DNA of 64,000 bases from Azospirillum thermophilum (GTDB lineage: Bacteria > Pseudomonadota > Alphaproteobacteria > Azospirillales > Azospirillaceae): assembly GCF_003130795.1 (NCBI RefSeq), contig NZ_CP029352.1, positions 361,001 to 425,000 of the forward strand, written 5' to 3'. The position numbers and the translations under genes were made by a program. Each line of letters begins with the position of its first letter. Position 1 is the first letter of the stretch. Shown in pieces: positions 31,624-39,814 of the stretch. The notes under the pieces were generated by a model. The model was not told where the DNA came from and did no database searches. It worked only from the letters and a program-made list of their open reading frames with translations.

Positions 31624-34065
31624 ATGGCACGGATCCGGGAGGTCACCGGACGGCGCGTGACGCCGCTCGCCGACGGGTGGGAGATGACGGTCGGCGGGGA
31701 CGGGCGGTGGATTCCCGCCCCCGTTCCCGGGACCGCCGCGCAGGCGTTGCAGGCTGCCGGCCTGTGGACGCTCGACGCGCCCACGCCGCTGCACGACCGC
31801 GACGTGCTTTACCGCACCCGGCTGAGCGGCGACGGCCCCGGCATCCTGCGCTTCCAGGGCCTCGCCACCCTGGCCGAGGTGACGCTGGACGGGCGACCGA
31901 TCCTCGACTGTGACAGCATGTATCTCAGTCACGACGTGCCGGTGACGCTGGCGGGCGAGGCGCTGCTGGAGATCCGCTTCCGCGCCCTGCATCCGGTTCT
32001 CTCCGGCCGCAAGGGACGCGCCCGCTGGCGGCCGAAGATGATCGAGCCGGCGAGCCTGCGCTTCGCCCGGACCACCCTGCTCGGCCATATGCCCGGCTGG
32101 TGTCCTTCCGTCCACGCGGTCGGTCCCTGGCGGCCGGTTGAGCTGGTCGAGGAGGACGGGCCGGTCCGCGTGCGGGCTGCGGACCTGCGCACCGGCTTCG
32201 ACGGACGGGCCGGCACGCTGTCGTTGACCCTGACGCTGGCCGACACCCCCGGCCGGCTGCCGGCGGAACTGGAGGTCGGCGGCCATGTGCGGACGCTGGA
32301 GTGGCTGGACGACCGGACGCTGCGGGCGGAGGCGGTGCTGCCGGGGATCGAGCCCTGGTGGCCGCACACCCACGGCCGGCCGGCGCTCCACCCGCTGAGC
32401 GTGCGCATCGGCGACTCCCGCGTCGACCTCGGTCGCGTCGGCTTCCGCTCCATCGAGCGGGCCGGCGGGCCGGACGGGCAAGGGTTCGGCCTGCGGATCA
32501 ACGGCGAACCGGTCTTCTGCCGCGGCGCCTGCTGGACCCCTGCCGACATCGTCTCGCTTCCCGGCACGCGGGAGGCCTACGAGCCGATCCTGCGCCGGGT
32601 CGCCGGGGCCGGGATGAACATGGTCCGCGTCGGCGGCACCATGGTCTATGAGAGCGACGCCTTCTTCGAGCTGTGCGACGAGCTGGGAATCCTGGTCTGG
32701 CAGGATTTCATGTTCGCCAATTTCGACTATCCCGCCGATCCGGCCTACCGGGAGTCTGTGCGGGCGGAGGCGGCGCAGTTCCTCGATCGGATACAGGGCT
32801 CGCCCTCGCTTGCCGTGCTGTGCGGCGGCAGCGAGGCGGAGCAGCAGGCCGCCATGCTGGGCCTGCCGCGCGAGGCCTGGAGCCAGCCGGTCTTCACCGA
32901 CATCCTGCCGGGCGAGGCGGCGCGGCTGCGGCCGGACGTCCCCTATGTGACCAACTCGCCGAGCGGGGGGCCGCTGCCCTTCGCGGCCGATGCCGGAGTG
33001 ACCCACTATTACGGCGTCGGCGCCTATCAGCGGCCGCTGGAGGATGCCCGGCGGGCCGGGGTGCGCTTCGCCAGCGAATGCCTCGCCTTCGCCAACGTGC
33101 CGGAGGAGACCGCGGCCGGCGTGCCGGCCGTCCATCATCCCCGCTGGAAGGAGCGGGTGCCGCGCGACCTCGGCGCCTCCTGGGATTTCGAGGATGTGCG
33201 GGACCATTATCTGCAGCGGCTCTACGGGGTGGAGCCCAACCGGCTGCGTTACGAGGATCAGGACCGCTATCTGCGCCTGTCGCGCGCGGTGACGGCGGAG
33301 GTGATGGAGGCGACCTTCGGGGAGTGGCGCCGGGTCGGCTCCTCCTGCGGCGGCGGGCTGGTCTGGCTGCTGCGCGACCTGTGGCCGGGGGCGGGGTGGG
33401 GCGTGCTGGACGCGGCCGGCCGGCCGAAGGCGGCCTGGTACGGGCTGCGCCGCGCCTTCCGTCCTCTGCAGGTGATCCTGACCGACGAGGGGGTGAACGG
33501 CCTTGCCGTCCATCTGCTGAACGAGACGGCGGAGGCGGTTCCGGCGGTGCTGACGCTGACGGCGCTGCGTCATGGCGAGGTCGCCGTGGCGCGGGCGGAA
33601 CGTGCGGTGACCCTGCCGGCGCGCAGCAGTCAGGTGCTGTCCTCGGCGGAGCTGCTCGGCCGCTTCTTCGACTGGACCTACGCCTACCGCTTCGGACCGC
33701 CGGCCCATGACGTGACCGTGGCAATCCTGTCGCAGGCCGGGACGGACGGAACGGCGGCCGGGGAACCGCTGGCCGAGGCGTTTCATTTCCCCAATGGCAG
33801 GGCACTGCCGCGCAGCGACCTCGGGCTCGCAGCGACGGTCGCGCAGGCGGGGGAGGACTGGGTGCTGACGCTGCGGACGCAGCGGCTCGCCTGTTCGGTC
33901 CATGTGGAGGACGAGCGGTTCCGGGCGGAGGACGCTTGGTTCCACCTGCCGCCGGGCAGGGAGCGCCGGCTGCGGCTGTCGCCGCGGGACGGAGGCGGGG
34001 GCGGTGTGCCGGATGGCGAGGTGCATGCGCTGAATGCGCTGGCACCCATCCGCTTCCGGGGGTGA
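31624..34065 (+). CDS. Glycoside hydrolase family 2 protein, beta-mannosidase-like (813 aa)
   Basis: The domain order is that of GH2: a jelly-roll sugar-binding domain (residues 20-170) with FQGLATLAEVTLDG, an immunoglobulin-like domain (170-280), and a TIM barrel (280-590). The acid/base Glu404 is in LCGGSEAEQ and the likely nucleophile Glu485 in FASECLAF, replacing the common NE and SEFG contexts. Further beta domains complete the C-terminus. No signal peptide is present, so it acts in the cytoplasm, unusual for polymer degradation and suggestive of a role on a small glycoside or as a non-classical biosynthetic enzyme. It lies 15 bases behind the DUF1839 gene. Confidence 0.82.
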   Translation: MARIREVTGRRVTPLADGWEMTVGGDGRWIPAPVPGTAAQALQAAGLWTLDAPTPLHDRDVLYRTRLSGDGPGILRFQGLATLAEVTLDGRPILDCDSMYLSHDVPVTLAGEALLEIRFRALHPVLSGRKGRARWRPKMIEPASLRFARTTLLGHMPGWCPSVHAVGPWRPVELVEEDGPVRVRAADLRTGFDGRAGTLSLTLTLADTPGRLPAELEVGGHVRTLEWLDDRTLRAEAVLPGIEPWWPHTHGRPALHPLSVRIGDSRVDLGRVGFRSIERAGGPDGQGFGLRINGEPVFCRGACWTPADIVSLPGTREAYEPILRRVAGAGMNMVRVGGTMVYESDAFFELCDELGILVWQDFMFANFDYPADPAYRESVRAEAAQFLDRIQGSPSLAVLCGGSEAEQQAAMLGLPREAWSQPVFTDILPGEAARLRPDVPYVTNSPSGGPLPFAADAGVTHYYGVGAYQRPLEDARRAGVRFASECLAFANVPEETAAGVPAVHHPRWKERVPRDLGASWDFEDVRDHYLQRLYGVEPNRLRYEDQDRYLRLSRAVTAEVMEATFGEWRRVGSSCGGGLVWLLRDLWPGAGWGVLDAAGRPKAAWYGLRRAFRPLQVILTDEGVNGLAVHLLNETAEAVPAVLTLTALRHGEVAVARAERAVTLPARSSQVLSSAELLGRFFDWTYAYRFGPPAHDVTVAILSQAGTDGTAAGEPLAEAFHFPNGRALPRSDLGLAATVAQAGEDWVLTLRTQRLACSVHVEDERFRAEDAWFHLPPGRERRLRLSPRDGGGGGVPDGEVHALNALAPIRFRG

Positions 34066-34123
34066 GGGACGCGGGGACGGGAACTTGGCGGGCTGCGGAC
34101 AGGCCCGCCTGCAGGGGGATGGA

Positions 34124-35884
34124 ATGAAACCGGTGCCGGTGGTTTTCGAAGGGTGTTTCGGCTGGCTGCATCCGGCGTCGGGCCGGCGCGGCGTGGTGCT
34201 GTGCAGCCCGCACGGCTATGAGGAGCTGTGCGCCCACCGCGCCTGGGGCGGCCTTGCCGCCGGTCTGGCGGCGGCCGGCCTGCCGACGCTGCGCTTCGAC
34301 TATCACGGGCTCGGCGATTCCGCGGGGGAGGACACCGATCCGGCGCGGGTGCGCGCGTGGCTCGACAGTATCCATGCCGCCGTGCGGCGGCTGCGCGAGG
34401 ACACCGGCGTCGACGAGGTGGCGCTGGCCGGCCTGCGGCTGGGCGGGCTGCTCGCGGCGGCGGCGGCGGCGGAAATCGGCGGCATCACCGCGCTGGCGCT
34501 GGTCAGCCCCTTCGTCTCCGGCCGCATGGCGGTGCGCGAGACCCGGGCCTTCGCCCGCATGATGCCGCAGCCCGAGGGGGTGGAGGTCCTGCCGCACCGG
34601 GCCGACGACCTGAACGTTGCCGGCTTCGCCCTGACCGCCGCGACGCGCAACGATCTGGAGCGGATCGACCTGCGCACCCTGGAGGCTGCGCCGGCGCCGC
34701 GCATCCTGCTGCTCGACCGGCCGGAGGCGCGCGCGACGCAGGAACTGGCCGAGCGGCTGCGCGCCCTCGGCGCCGAGGTGGCGGAGGAGGCGATGCCCGA
34801 CGGCTCGGACCTCGTGCGCAAGGTCCAGGCCGGCGACGGCGCGCGCCGCAGCTTCGCCCGCCTCACCGGCTGGCTGGCCGACGGAGCCGAACCGGGCGGC
34901 AGCGTCAGCCTGACCGAGCGGCCAGCCGGCCTGATGATGCCGCATGCCGTCGAGCGGCCGGTCTTCTTCGGCGAGGATGAGGAGCTGTTCGGCATCTACT
35001 GCGCGCCGGTGGTGGCGGACCCGCTGCACGACCGGCCGGCGGTGATCTTCCTCAACAGCGGCGCCACGCACCATATCGGCTCCGGCCGGGCTTGGGTGCT
35101 GCAGGCCCGGCGGCTGGCAGCCAATGGCTATGCCTCGCTGCGCATCGACGTGGCCGGGCTGGGCGACAGCCCGGCGCGTCCCGGCCGGCCGGACAACATC
35201 CTCTATCGCCGGGACACGCAGCCCGACGTGCGCGCGGCCATCGACTGGCTGGAGGAGCAGGGGCACGGGCGCTGCGTCGTCGTCGGGCTCTGCGCCGGGG
35301 CGGCGCAGGCGCTGCACGGGGTGCTCAACGACGGCCGTGGTCCCTGGCGCAACGGCGGCCGGGTGGCCGGCGTCGCGCTGATCAATCCCGGCCGCTTCCG
35401 CCTCGGCGCCGGCGATCATGTCGACGCGGTCCAGCAGTCGGGCATCCACCGTTCGACCGGCGGCTATCTGCGGGAGCTCGGCAAGCCGGACAAGCTGCTG
35501 TCGGTCCTGCGCAACCACCGGCGCGGCGTCCGCCTGGCCAAGCGGCTCGCCGGCCGGCTGGCACAGCGCGCGCTGCAGACGGTCGGGCTCGGCGGCAGCG
35601 TGCCGCGCTGGTTCCAGCGCCTGTCGGCGGAGGGGCGCCGCGTCCTGCTGGTCTACAGCATCGGCGACGTGACGCTGCGCGAGTTCGAGCTGCAGCTCGG
35701 CCGCGATGGCGAGAAGCTGCGCGGCCTGCCCAACGTGACGCTCAGCTATCTGCCGGGCGCCGACCACAGCGTGACCGAATGGGCGGCCCAGGACCGGCTG
35801 GGCGGGCTGCTCGACGAGCTGCTGGCAGCCGTGGACGCGGATGCCGGCGCCAAGCGGGCGCCGGAGGTCCTGCGGTCCGCCTAG
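34124..35884 (+). CDS. Fused double alpha/beta hydrolase with non-serine nucleophile elbows (586 aa)
   Basis: Two complete alpha/beta-hydrolase domains are joined. The first (residues 1-255) has VLCSPHGYEE, LRFDYHGLGDS and an elbow GLRLGG with Arg105 where serine is expected. The second (275-570) has FLNSGATHHIGSGR, LRIDVAGLGDS and the elbow GLCAGA with Cys390. The two domains resemble hydrolases found with exosortase systems, which carry the same substitutions. AGGGGG lies ahead of the ATG at 34124; longer frames overlap the previous gene. The second domain may be a thiol acyltransferase or thioesterase for carrier-bound intermediates. The last codon overlaps the convergent amidohydrolase gene. 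Confidence 0.8.
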   Translation: MKPVPVVFEGCFGWLHPASGRRGVVLCSPHGYEELCAHRAWGGLAAGLAAAGLPTLRFDYHGLGDSAGEDTDPARVRAWLDSIHAAVRRLREDTGVDEVALAGLRLGGLLAAAAAAEIGGITALALVSPFVSGRMAVRETRAFARMMPQPEGVEVLPHRADDLNVAGFALTAATRNDLERIDLRTLEAAPAPRILLLDRPEARATQELAERLRALGAEVAEEAMPDGSDLVRKVQAGDGARRSFARLTGWLADGAEPGGSVSLTERPAGLMMPHAVERPVFFGEDEELFGIYCAPVVADPLHDRPAVIFLNSGATHHIGSGRAWVLQARRLAANGYASLRIDVAGLGDSPARPGRPDNILYRRDTQPDVRAAIDWLEEQGHGRCVVVGLCAGAAQALHGVLNDGRGPWRNGGRVAGVALINPGRFRLGAGDHVDAVQQSGIHRSTGGYLRELGKPDKLLSVLRNHRRGVRLAKRLAGRLAQRALQTVGLGGSVPRWFQRLSAEGRRVLLVYSIGDVTLREFELQLGRDGEKLRGLPNVTLSYLPGADHSVTEWAAQDRLGGLLDELLAAVDADAGAKRAPEVLRSA

Positions 35885-37110
35885 CTCAGCAGCTCCGCCA
35901 CTGCCGCGGCGACGACCAGCGTCGCCTTGCGCAGGTCGTCCAGCTTCAGCTTCTCGTCGGCACGGTGGGCGTTGGCCTCCAGCAGGTCGCGGGGGCCGGC
36001 GCCGTAGAGAACCGTCGGCACGCCGGCCTCCGAATAATGGCGGGCGTCGGTGTAGAGCGGAATGCCGTGCTGGCCGACCGGCACGCCGAGGACCGCTTCG
36101 GCATGGCGGGCGACGAGGTCGGCAAGCCGCGGGGCGTCGCCGACGGGCGCGAAGGGACGGGCGAGAAGGATGCGCCGCACCGTGACGCGGATGCCCGGCA
36201 GGCCGGCGGCGGCCTGCTCGATCAGGCGGCGCAGGCCGGCTTCGACCTCCGCCGGGTTCTCCTCTGGAATCATGCGGCGGTCGAGGCGGAAGGTGACGCG
36301 GTCGGGGACGACGTTGGTGTTGATGCCGCCGTCGATCAGGCCGACGACCAGCGTCGGGCTCTCGATTCCCGTCACCCGGGAGCGCCGCGTTGCGAGCTCC
36401 GGCCGATGGGCGTAAAGGGCGGAGAGGATGGCGGTCGCCGCCTCCAGCGCGTCATGGCCGGTGTCGGGGCGGGCGGCATGGGCCGACTTGCCGTCGACCT
36501 GGACCTCCAGATGCAGGCAGCCGTTGTGGGCGGTCACCACCGAATAGGCGAAGCTGGCGCAGATCGCATAGTCGGGGCGGGAGATGCCCTGTTCGATCAG
36601 CCATTTCGGCCCGATCTCGCCGCCGGCCTCCTCGTCGTAGGTCAGGTGCAGCTCGACCGAGCCCTTCAGTGCCGCTCCGGAGGCGATTAGCGCCTTCAGG
36701 GCGAAGGCATAGGTGGCGAAGTCGGACTTCGACACCGCGACGCCGCGGCCAAACATGAAGCCGTCGCGTACCTCCGCTCCGTAGGGGTCGGCGCTCCACC
36801 CCTCGCCCGGCGGCACCACGTCGCCATGGGCGTTGAGCGCCACCACCGGGCCGTCACCGAAGCGGTGGCGCACCACCAGGTTGGTCGCGCTGATCATGCC
36901 GTTGGCGCGCACCGTCTCCGCCGGGACGGGGTGGCGCTCCACGGTGAAGCCCATCGCCTCCAGCAGCTCGGCCGCGCGGACGGCATGGGCGGCGCAGTCG
37001 CCGGGCGGGTTGTCGGAAGGAACCTTGACCAGCTCCGCCAGGAAACGGGTCTCCTCCTCGAAGGCGGCGTCGATGGCGGCTGCAAGTTTGGTCTGGGACG
37101 GGTCGGTCAT
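35881..37110 (-). CDS. M20 family metallopeptidase/deacylase (ArgE/DapE-like, 409 aa)
   Basis: The two-zinc M20 fold is evident: VALNAHGDVVPPGEGW (His and Asp ligands), the bridging/catalytic Glu pair in LTYDEEAGGE, and the dimerisation domain with GKSAHAARPDTGHDA. A late His ligand lies near LEANAHRADEK. It hydrolyses N-acyl or N-carbamoyl amino acids or short peptides. The ATG at 37110 gives the usual N-terminus; one at 37134 overlaps the upstream stop and is an alternative. It follows the allantoate-type amidohydrolase in one operon, pointing to ureide or N-carbamoyl amino-acid use. Confidence 0.85.
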   Translation of the reverse strand: MTDPSQTKLAAAIDAAFEEETRFLAELVKVPSDNPPGDCAAHAVRAAELLEAMGFTVERHPVPAETVRANGMISATNLVVRHRFGDGPVVALNAHGDVVPPGEGWSADPYGAEVRDGFMFGRGVAVSKSDFATYAFALKALIASGAALKGSVELHLTYDEEAGGEIGPKWLIEQGISRPDYAICASFAYSVVTAHNGCLHLEVQVDGKSAHAARPDTGHDALEAATAILSALYAHRPELATRRSRVTGIESPTLVVGLIDGGINTNVVPDRVTFRLDRRMIPEENPAEVEAGLRRLIEQAAAGLPGIRVTVRRILLARPFAPVGDAPRLADLVARHAEAVLGVPVGQHGIPLYTDARHYSEAGVPTVLYGAGPRDLLEANAHRADEKLKLDDLRKATLVVAAAVAELLS

Positions 37111-37126
37111 CGGTCGCAGGATCCGG

Positions 37127-38380
37127 TCAGGCATGGGGGACGGGAGGGACGAAGTCTTCGACGAAGCGGGCGAGCACGCGTGCCCCGGCCTCGGCATCGG
37201 CGGCGGTGATCCGCTCCGCCGGATTGTGGGAGATGCCGCGCTCGCAGCGGACGAACAGCATCGCGATGGGGCAGAGCGGGGCGACCGCCATGGCGTCGTG
37301 GCCGGCGCCGCTCGGCAGCTCCGGCGCCTCCAGCCCCTCGGCGCGGGCGGCGGCGGCGAGCTGCTCCATCAGCCCGGGATCGCAGGCCACGGCCCCGCTG
37401 TCGTGCAGCACCTCGATGTCGAGCGCCACGGTCCGGCGGTCGGCGATGGCGGCGAGCCGGGCGCGCAGCGCGTCGGCCCGCTCCGCCCGCACGGCATCCC
37501 GGTCGGACCGCAGGTCGATGGTGAAGCGCACCTTGCCGGGGATGACGTTGACGGCGCCCGGCATCGCCTCGATCCGGCCGACGGTGCCGACCAGCCGCTC
37601 GCGGCCGGCGCAGAGATCCTCCACCGCCAGCACCATCTCCGCCGCGGCGGCCAGCGCGTCGCGGCGCAGGGTCATCGGCACCGTCCCGGCATGGCCGGCG
37701 GTGCCGGTCACGGTGACGGAGAAGCGGGTGGCTCCGGCGATGGCGGTGACGACGCCGACCGGCCGGTCCAGCGCCTCCAGCACCGGTCCCTGCTCGATGT
37801 GCAGCTCCACATAGGCCAGCACCTCGTCCGACCGGCGGGCGGCGGTGGCGAGCGCCGCCATGTCGGGCTCCAGGCCGAAGTCGCGCATCGCCTCGCCCAG
37901 CGTGCGGCCCCTGGCGTCGCGCGTCTCCAGGATGGCGGGATCGAGTCCGCCGGTCAGCGCCCGGCTGCCGATCAGGGTGGACTGGAAGCGGGTCCCCTCC
38001 TCGTCGCCGAAGCCGATCACCTCAACCGCGAAGGGCAGGCGGCGTCCGCGGGCCTCCAGGTCGGCGACCACCGCGATGCCGGTCAGGACGCCGAGCATCC
38101 CGTCATATCGGCCGGCGTCGCGTATGGTATCGAGGTGGGAACCGATCATCAGGGCCGGCGCACCCGGACGCTCCCCCTCATAGCGGCCGATCACGTTGCC
38201 GACCGCGTCCTCCCGCACCGTCATTCCGGCCTGCCGCATCCAGGTGCCGACGAGATGGTTGGCACGGCGATGCTCCGGCGTCAGGTAGAGCCGGGTCAGG
38301 CGGCCGGGCTCCTCGCTGATGGTGGCGAGCTCGTCGATGCGCTGGAGCAGCGCCGGGCCGGAGAGCGGGGACTGGGTCAT
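37127..38380 (-). CDS. Zn-dependent hydantoinase/carbamoylase family amidase (allantoate amidohydrolase-like, 417 aa)
   Basis: An M20-type enzyme of the AllC/N-carbamoyl-amino-acid amidohydrolase group. It has GSHLDTIRDAGRYDG (zinc ligands), GFGDEEGTRF with the catalytic Glu pair, and VELHIEQGPVLE. GTAGHAGTVPM lies in the dimerisation domain, and PSGAGHDAMAVA and ISHNPAERIT near the end. The family removes ammonia from allantoate or a carbamoyl group from beta-ureido acids. Which substrate is used cannot be settled here; no other purine-degradation genes are adjacent. It is the first gene of the pair with the M20 deacylase. Confidence 0.87.
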   Translation of the reverse strand: MTQSPLSGPALLQRIDELATISEEPGRLTRLYLTPEHRRANHLVGTWMRQAGMTVREDAVGNVIGRYEGERPGAPALMIGSHLDTIRDAGRYDGMLGVLTGIAVVADLEARGRRLPFAVEVIGFGDEEGTRFQSTLIGSRALTGGLDPAILETRDARGRTLGEAMRDFGLEPDMAALATAARRSDEVLAYVELHIEQGPVLEALDRPVGVVTAIAGATRFSVTVTGTAGHAGTVPMTLRRDALAAAAEMVLAVEDLCAGRERLVGTVGRIEAMPGAVNVIPGKVRFTIDLRSDRDAVRAERADALRARLAAIADRRTVALDIEVLHDSGAVACDPGLMEQLAAAARAEGLEAPELPSGAGHDAMAVAPLCPIAMLFVRCERGISHNPAERITAADAEAGARVLARFVEDFVPPVPHA

Positions 38381-38684
38381 GGCGGCGATACCGACGCAGG
38401 AAAAATGGGGCCGCCGCCATCATAGCCGGACCTGCGCCGACCGCCCTAGCCGGCGCGCGGCGAAGACAGTTTCAAAGGATCCGGAAGGGGGTAGGGCAAT
38501 CAGCTTATGGAGTATATCCATTCGGCGCCGTTCATTATCCGGACGCGCCGGACTTTCTTCCGCCAGTCCTTGGCAAGTCCCCGAAAGCATCACCATATCG
38601 GGAAATGCGTGCTCACCGGGAGGTAATGCGGCCTCTCGTTTGTGCAACTGCGAAAGAAACCGACAACAGCTCCGGGAGGAACCC
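38381..38684. other. Intergenic region between divergent genes
   Basis: About 300 bases hold the promoter of the amidohydrolase pair on the left strand and that of the small HTH-like gene on the right. A moderately A+T-rich patch lies near 38495-38540. I see no gene, terminator or strong repeat. Confidence 0.4.
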
Positions 38685-38945
38685 ATGATTCCCTTCGAGA
38701 ATGCTACGCCGGTATCCCCATACCTCCCTGTCCTCGCCACCCGCTCCCAGATGGCCCAAGCCCAGACGCTGGCCGGATGGATCGCCCTGATGGCCGAGGA
38801 CCGCGGCCTCGACGAGCACGCGCTGGCCGCCGCCACCGCCCTCGACATCGAGGAGGTTCGCGCGATCCTCAGCGGCGTGGTCATCATGATGCCACTGCCG
38901 GCCCTGGATCGCGCGCTGCGCCGTCTGGAGGGCCGGCCGCACTGA
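38685..38945 (+). CDS. Small HTH-like (XRE-type) protein (86 aa)
   Basis: ATG at 38685 has GGAGG five bases ahead. Residues 25-65 (LAGWIALMAEDRGLDEHALAAAT then ALDIEEVRAILSG) have the helix spacing of XRE-like DNA-binding domains such as HigA-type antitoxins, with a hydrophobic MMPLPALDRALRRLEG end. No toxin gene is beside it. A small regulator is the best guess. Confidence 0.65.
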   Translation: MIPFENATPVSPYLPVLATRSQMAQAQTLAGWIALMAEDRGLDEHALAAATALDIEEVRAILSGVVIMMPLPALDRALRRLEGRPH

Positions 38946-38955
38946 TCCCGCGGAG

Positions 38956-39342
38956 CTAGACTCCCGCCGCCGCCGTCCCGGCGCCCGCCTTCACCGGCCG
39001 GCGGGGACCGGCCGGCTGCGGCTTGGCGGGAGCGGCGGCCGGCTTCGGCGCCGCCGCCTTGGGGACGGCACCCGCAGCCGCCGCCTTTGCCCCCTTGGCC
39101 TCGCTTGGAGCCGGGACGGCGGCGGCATGGTCGGGAACGGCGCCGAGCGCCGCGGTGAAGTCGGCGAAACTGCCGAGCGGTCGCCAGCGTCCGTCCGGGT
39201 CGAGGGCGTGCGCCATCCAAGCCGCGCCCTCGCGGCGGATGCGCCCGATCTCGGCAGGACCGTCGGCGGCAGGCCTACCGCTGAGAATGGAGATGCCGGC
39301 CGGAGCGGGAACCAACCCCAAGTGTTCTTGTTTCGTTCTCAT
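38956..39342 (-). CDS. Hypothetical protein with Ala/Pro/Lys-rich tail (128 aa)
   Basis: The first 70 residues (MRTKQEHLGLVPAP, then IRREGAAWMAHALDPDGRWRPLGSFADF) look like a small folded domain. From residue 75 onward the chain is low-complexity Ala, Pro, Lys and Gly and probably disordered. There is no recognised family or strong ribosome binding site; the frame could begin earlier at 39396. It converges on the small HTH-like gene with an 11-base gap. Confidence 0.55.
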   Translation of the reverse strand: MRTKQEHLGLVPAPAGISILSGRPAADGPAEIGRIRREGAAWMAHALDPDGRWRPLGSFADFTAALGAVPDHAAAVPAPSEAKGAKAAAAGAVPKAAAPKPAAAPAKPQPAGPRRPVKAGAGTAAAGV

Positions 39343-39394
39343 AATCGCTACGATACCGGATCCTGCATGGCCCTGCAATGGGGATCCGCCCGGC

Positions 39395-39432
39395 AAAAAA
39401 GCCCTTTCCCCCGTACGGGGGAAAGGGCTTTT
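39395..39432 (-). terminator. Strong bidirectional-type terminator palindrome
   Basis: AAAAGCCCTTTCCCCCGT is followed by its exact complement, making an uninterrupted palindrome over 39397-39432 with a six-A/T run at its left side. On the minus strand it follows the 69-residue protein gene and ends in TTTTTT. Confidence 0.85.
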
Positions 39433-39454
39433 CCAGCGTCCGGAGAGGCTGGGG

Positions 39455-39664
39455 TCAGGCGACCGCCAGGACGTCCAGATAGATGTTCGCCGGCTCGGTC
39501 AGGTGGATCCGGTAGAGGACGCCGGACTGGTCGACCAGGATGTTGGCGACGGGGTTCTTGGCGGCGAGGTCGGTCACCGCGGCGCGCACGTTGCGCGGCA
39601 GGTCCTCGACGTTCACGTCGCGGTAGCCGCCCTTGTCGGAGAGCTTGACGGTCTGCTGGGCCAT
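39455..39664 (-). CDS. Conserved hypothetical protein (69 aa)
   Basis: A short protein starting MAQQTVKLSDKGGYRDVNVEDL, without membrane segment or metal ligands, ending IHLTEPANIYLDVLAVA. Protein-like codon use, a clean terminator behind it and its own promoter space of about 150 bases support it as real. I know no function. Confidence 0.65.
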   Translation of the reverse strand: MAQQTVKLSDKGGYRDVNVEDLPRNVRAAVTDLAAKNPVANILVDQSGVLYRIHLTEPANIYLDVLAVA

Positions 39665-39814
39665 GATGGCGCCTGTCTTCCAGTAATGTCGATGTTCAGT
39701 TGGTGGCGGGACAATGAGCTTGCGCGGTTAAGCAAGGGTTAAGCATCCATGTGCCCGCCGCAGGCCTGCAGCGCGCCGAGAAAAACGGTCGGGATGGATT
39801 AAAAATGACCGCGA

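Noticed and set aside
30598-34026. A 1142-codon open frame on the minus strand, and the 957-codon frame at 32894-35767
   Set aside because: Both lie antisense to well-supported genes with family motifs (GH2, hydrolase, DUF1839), are rich in Arg, Gly, Ala, Pro and His, and reflect lack of stop codons in GC-rich DNA.
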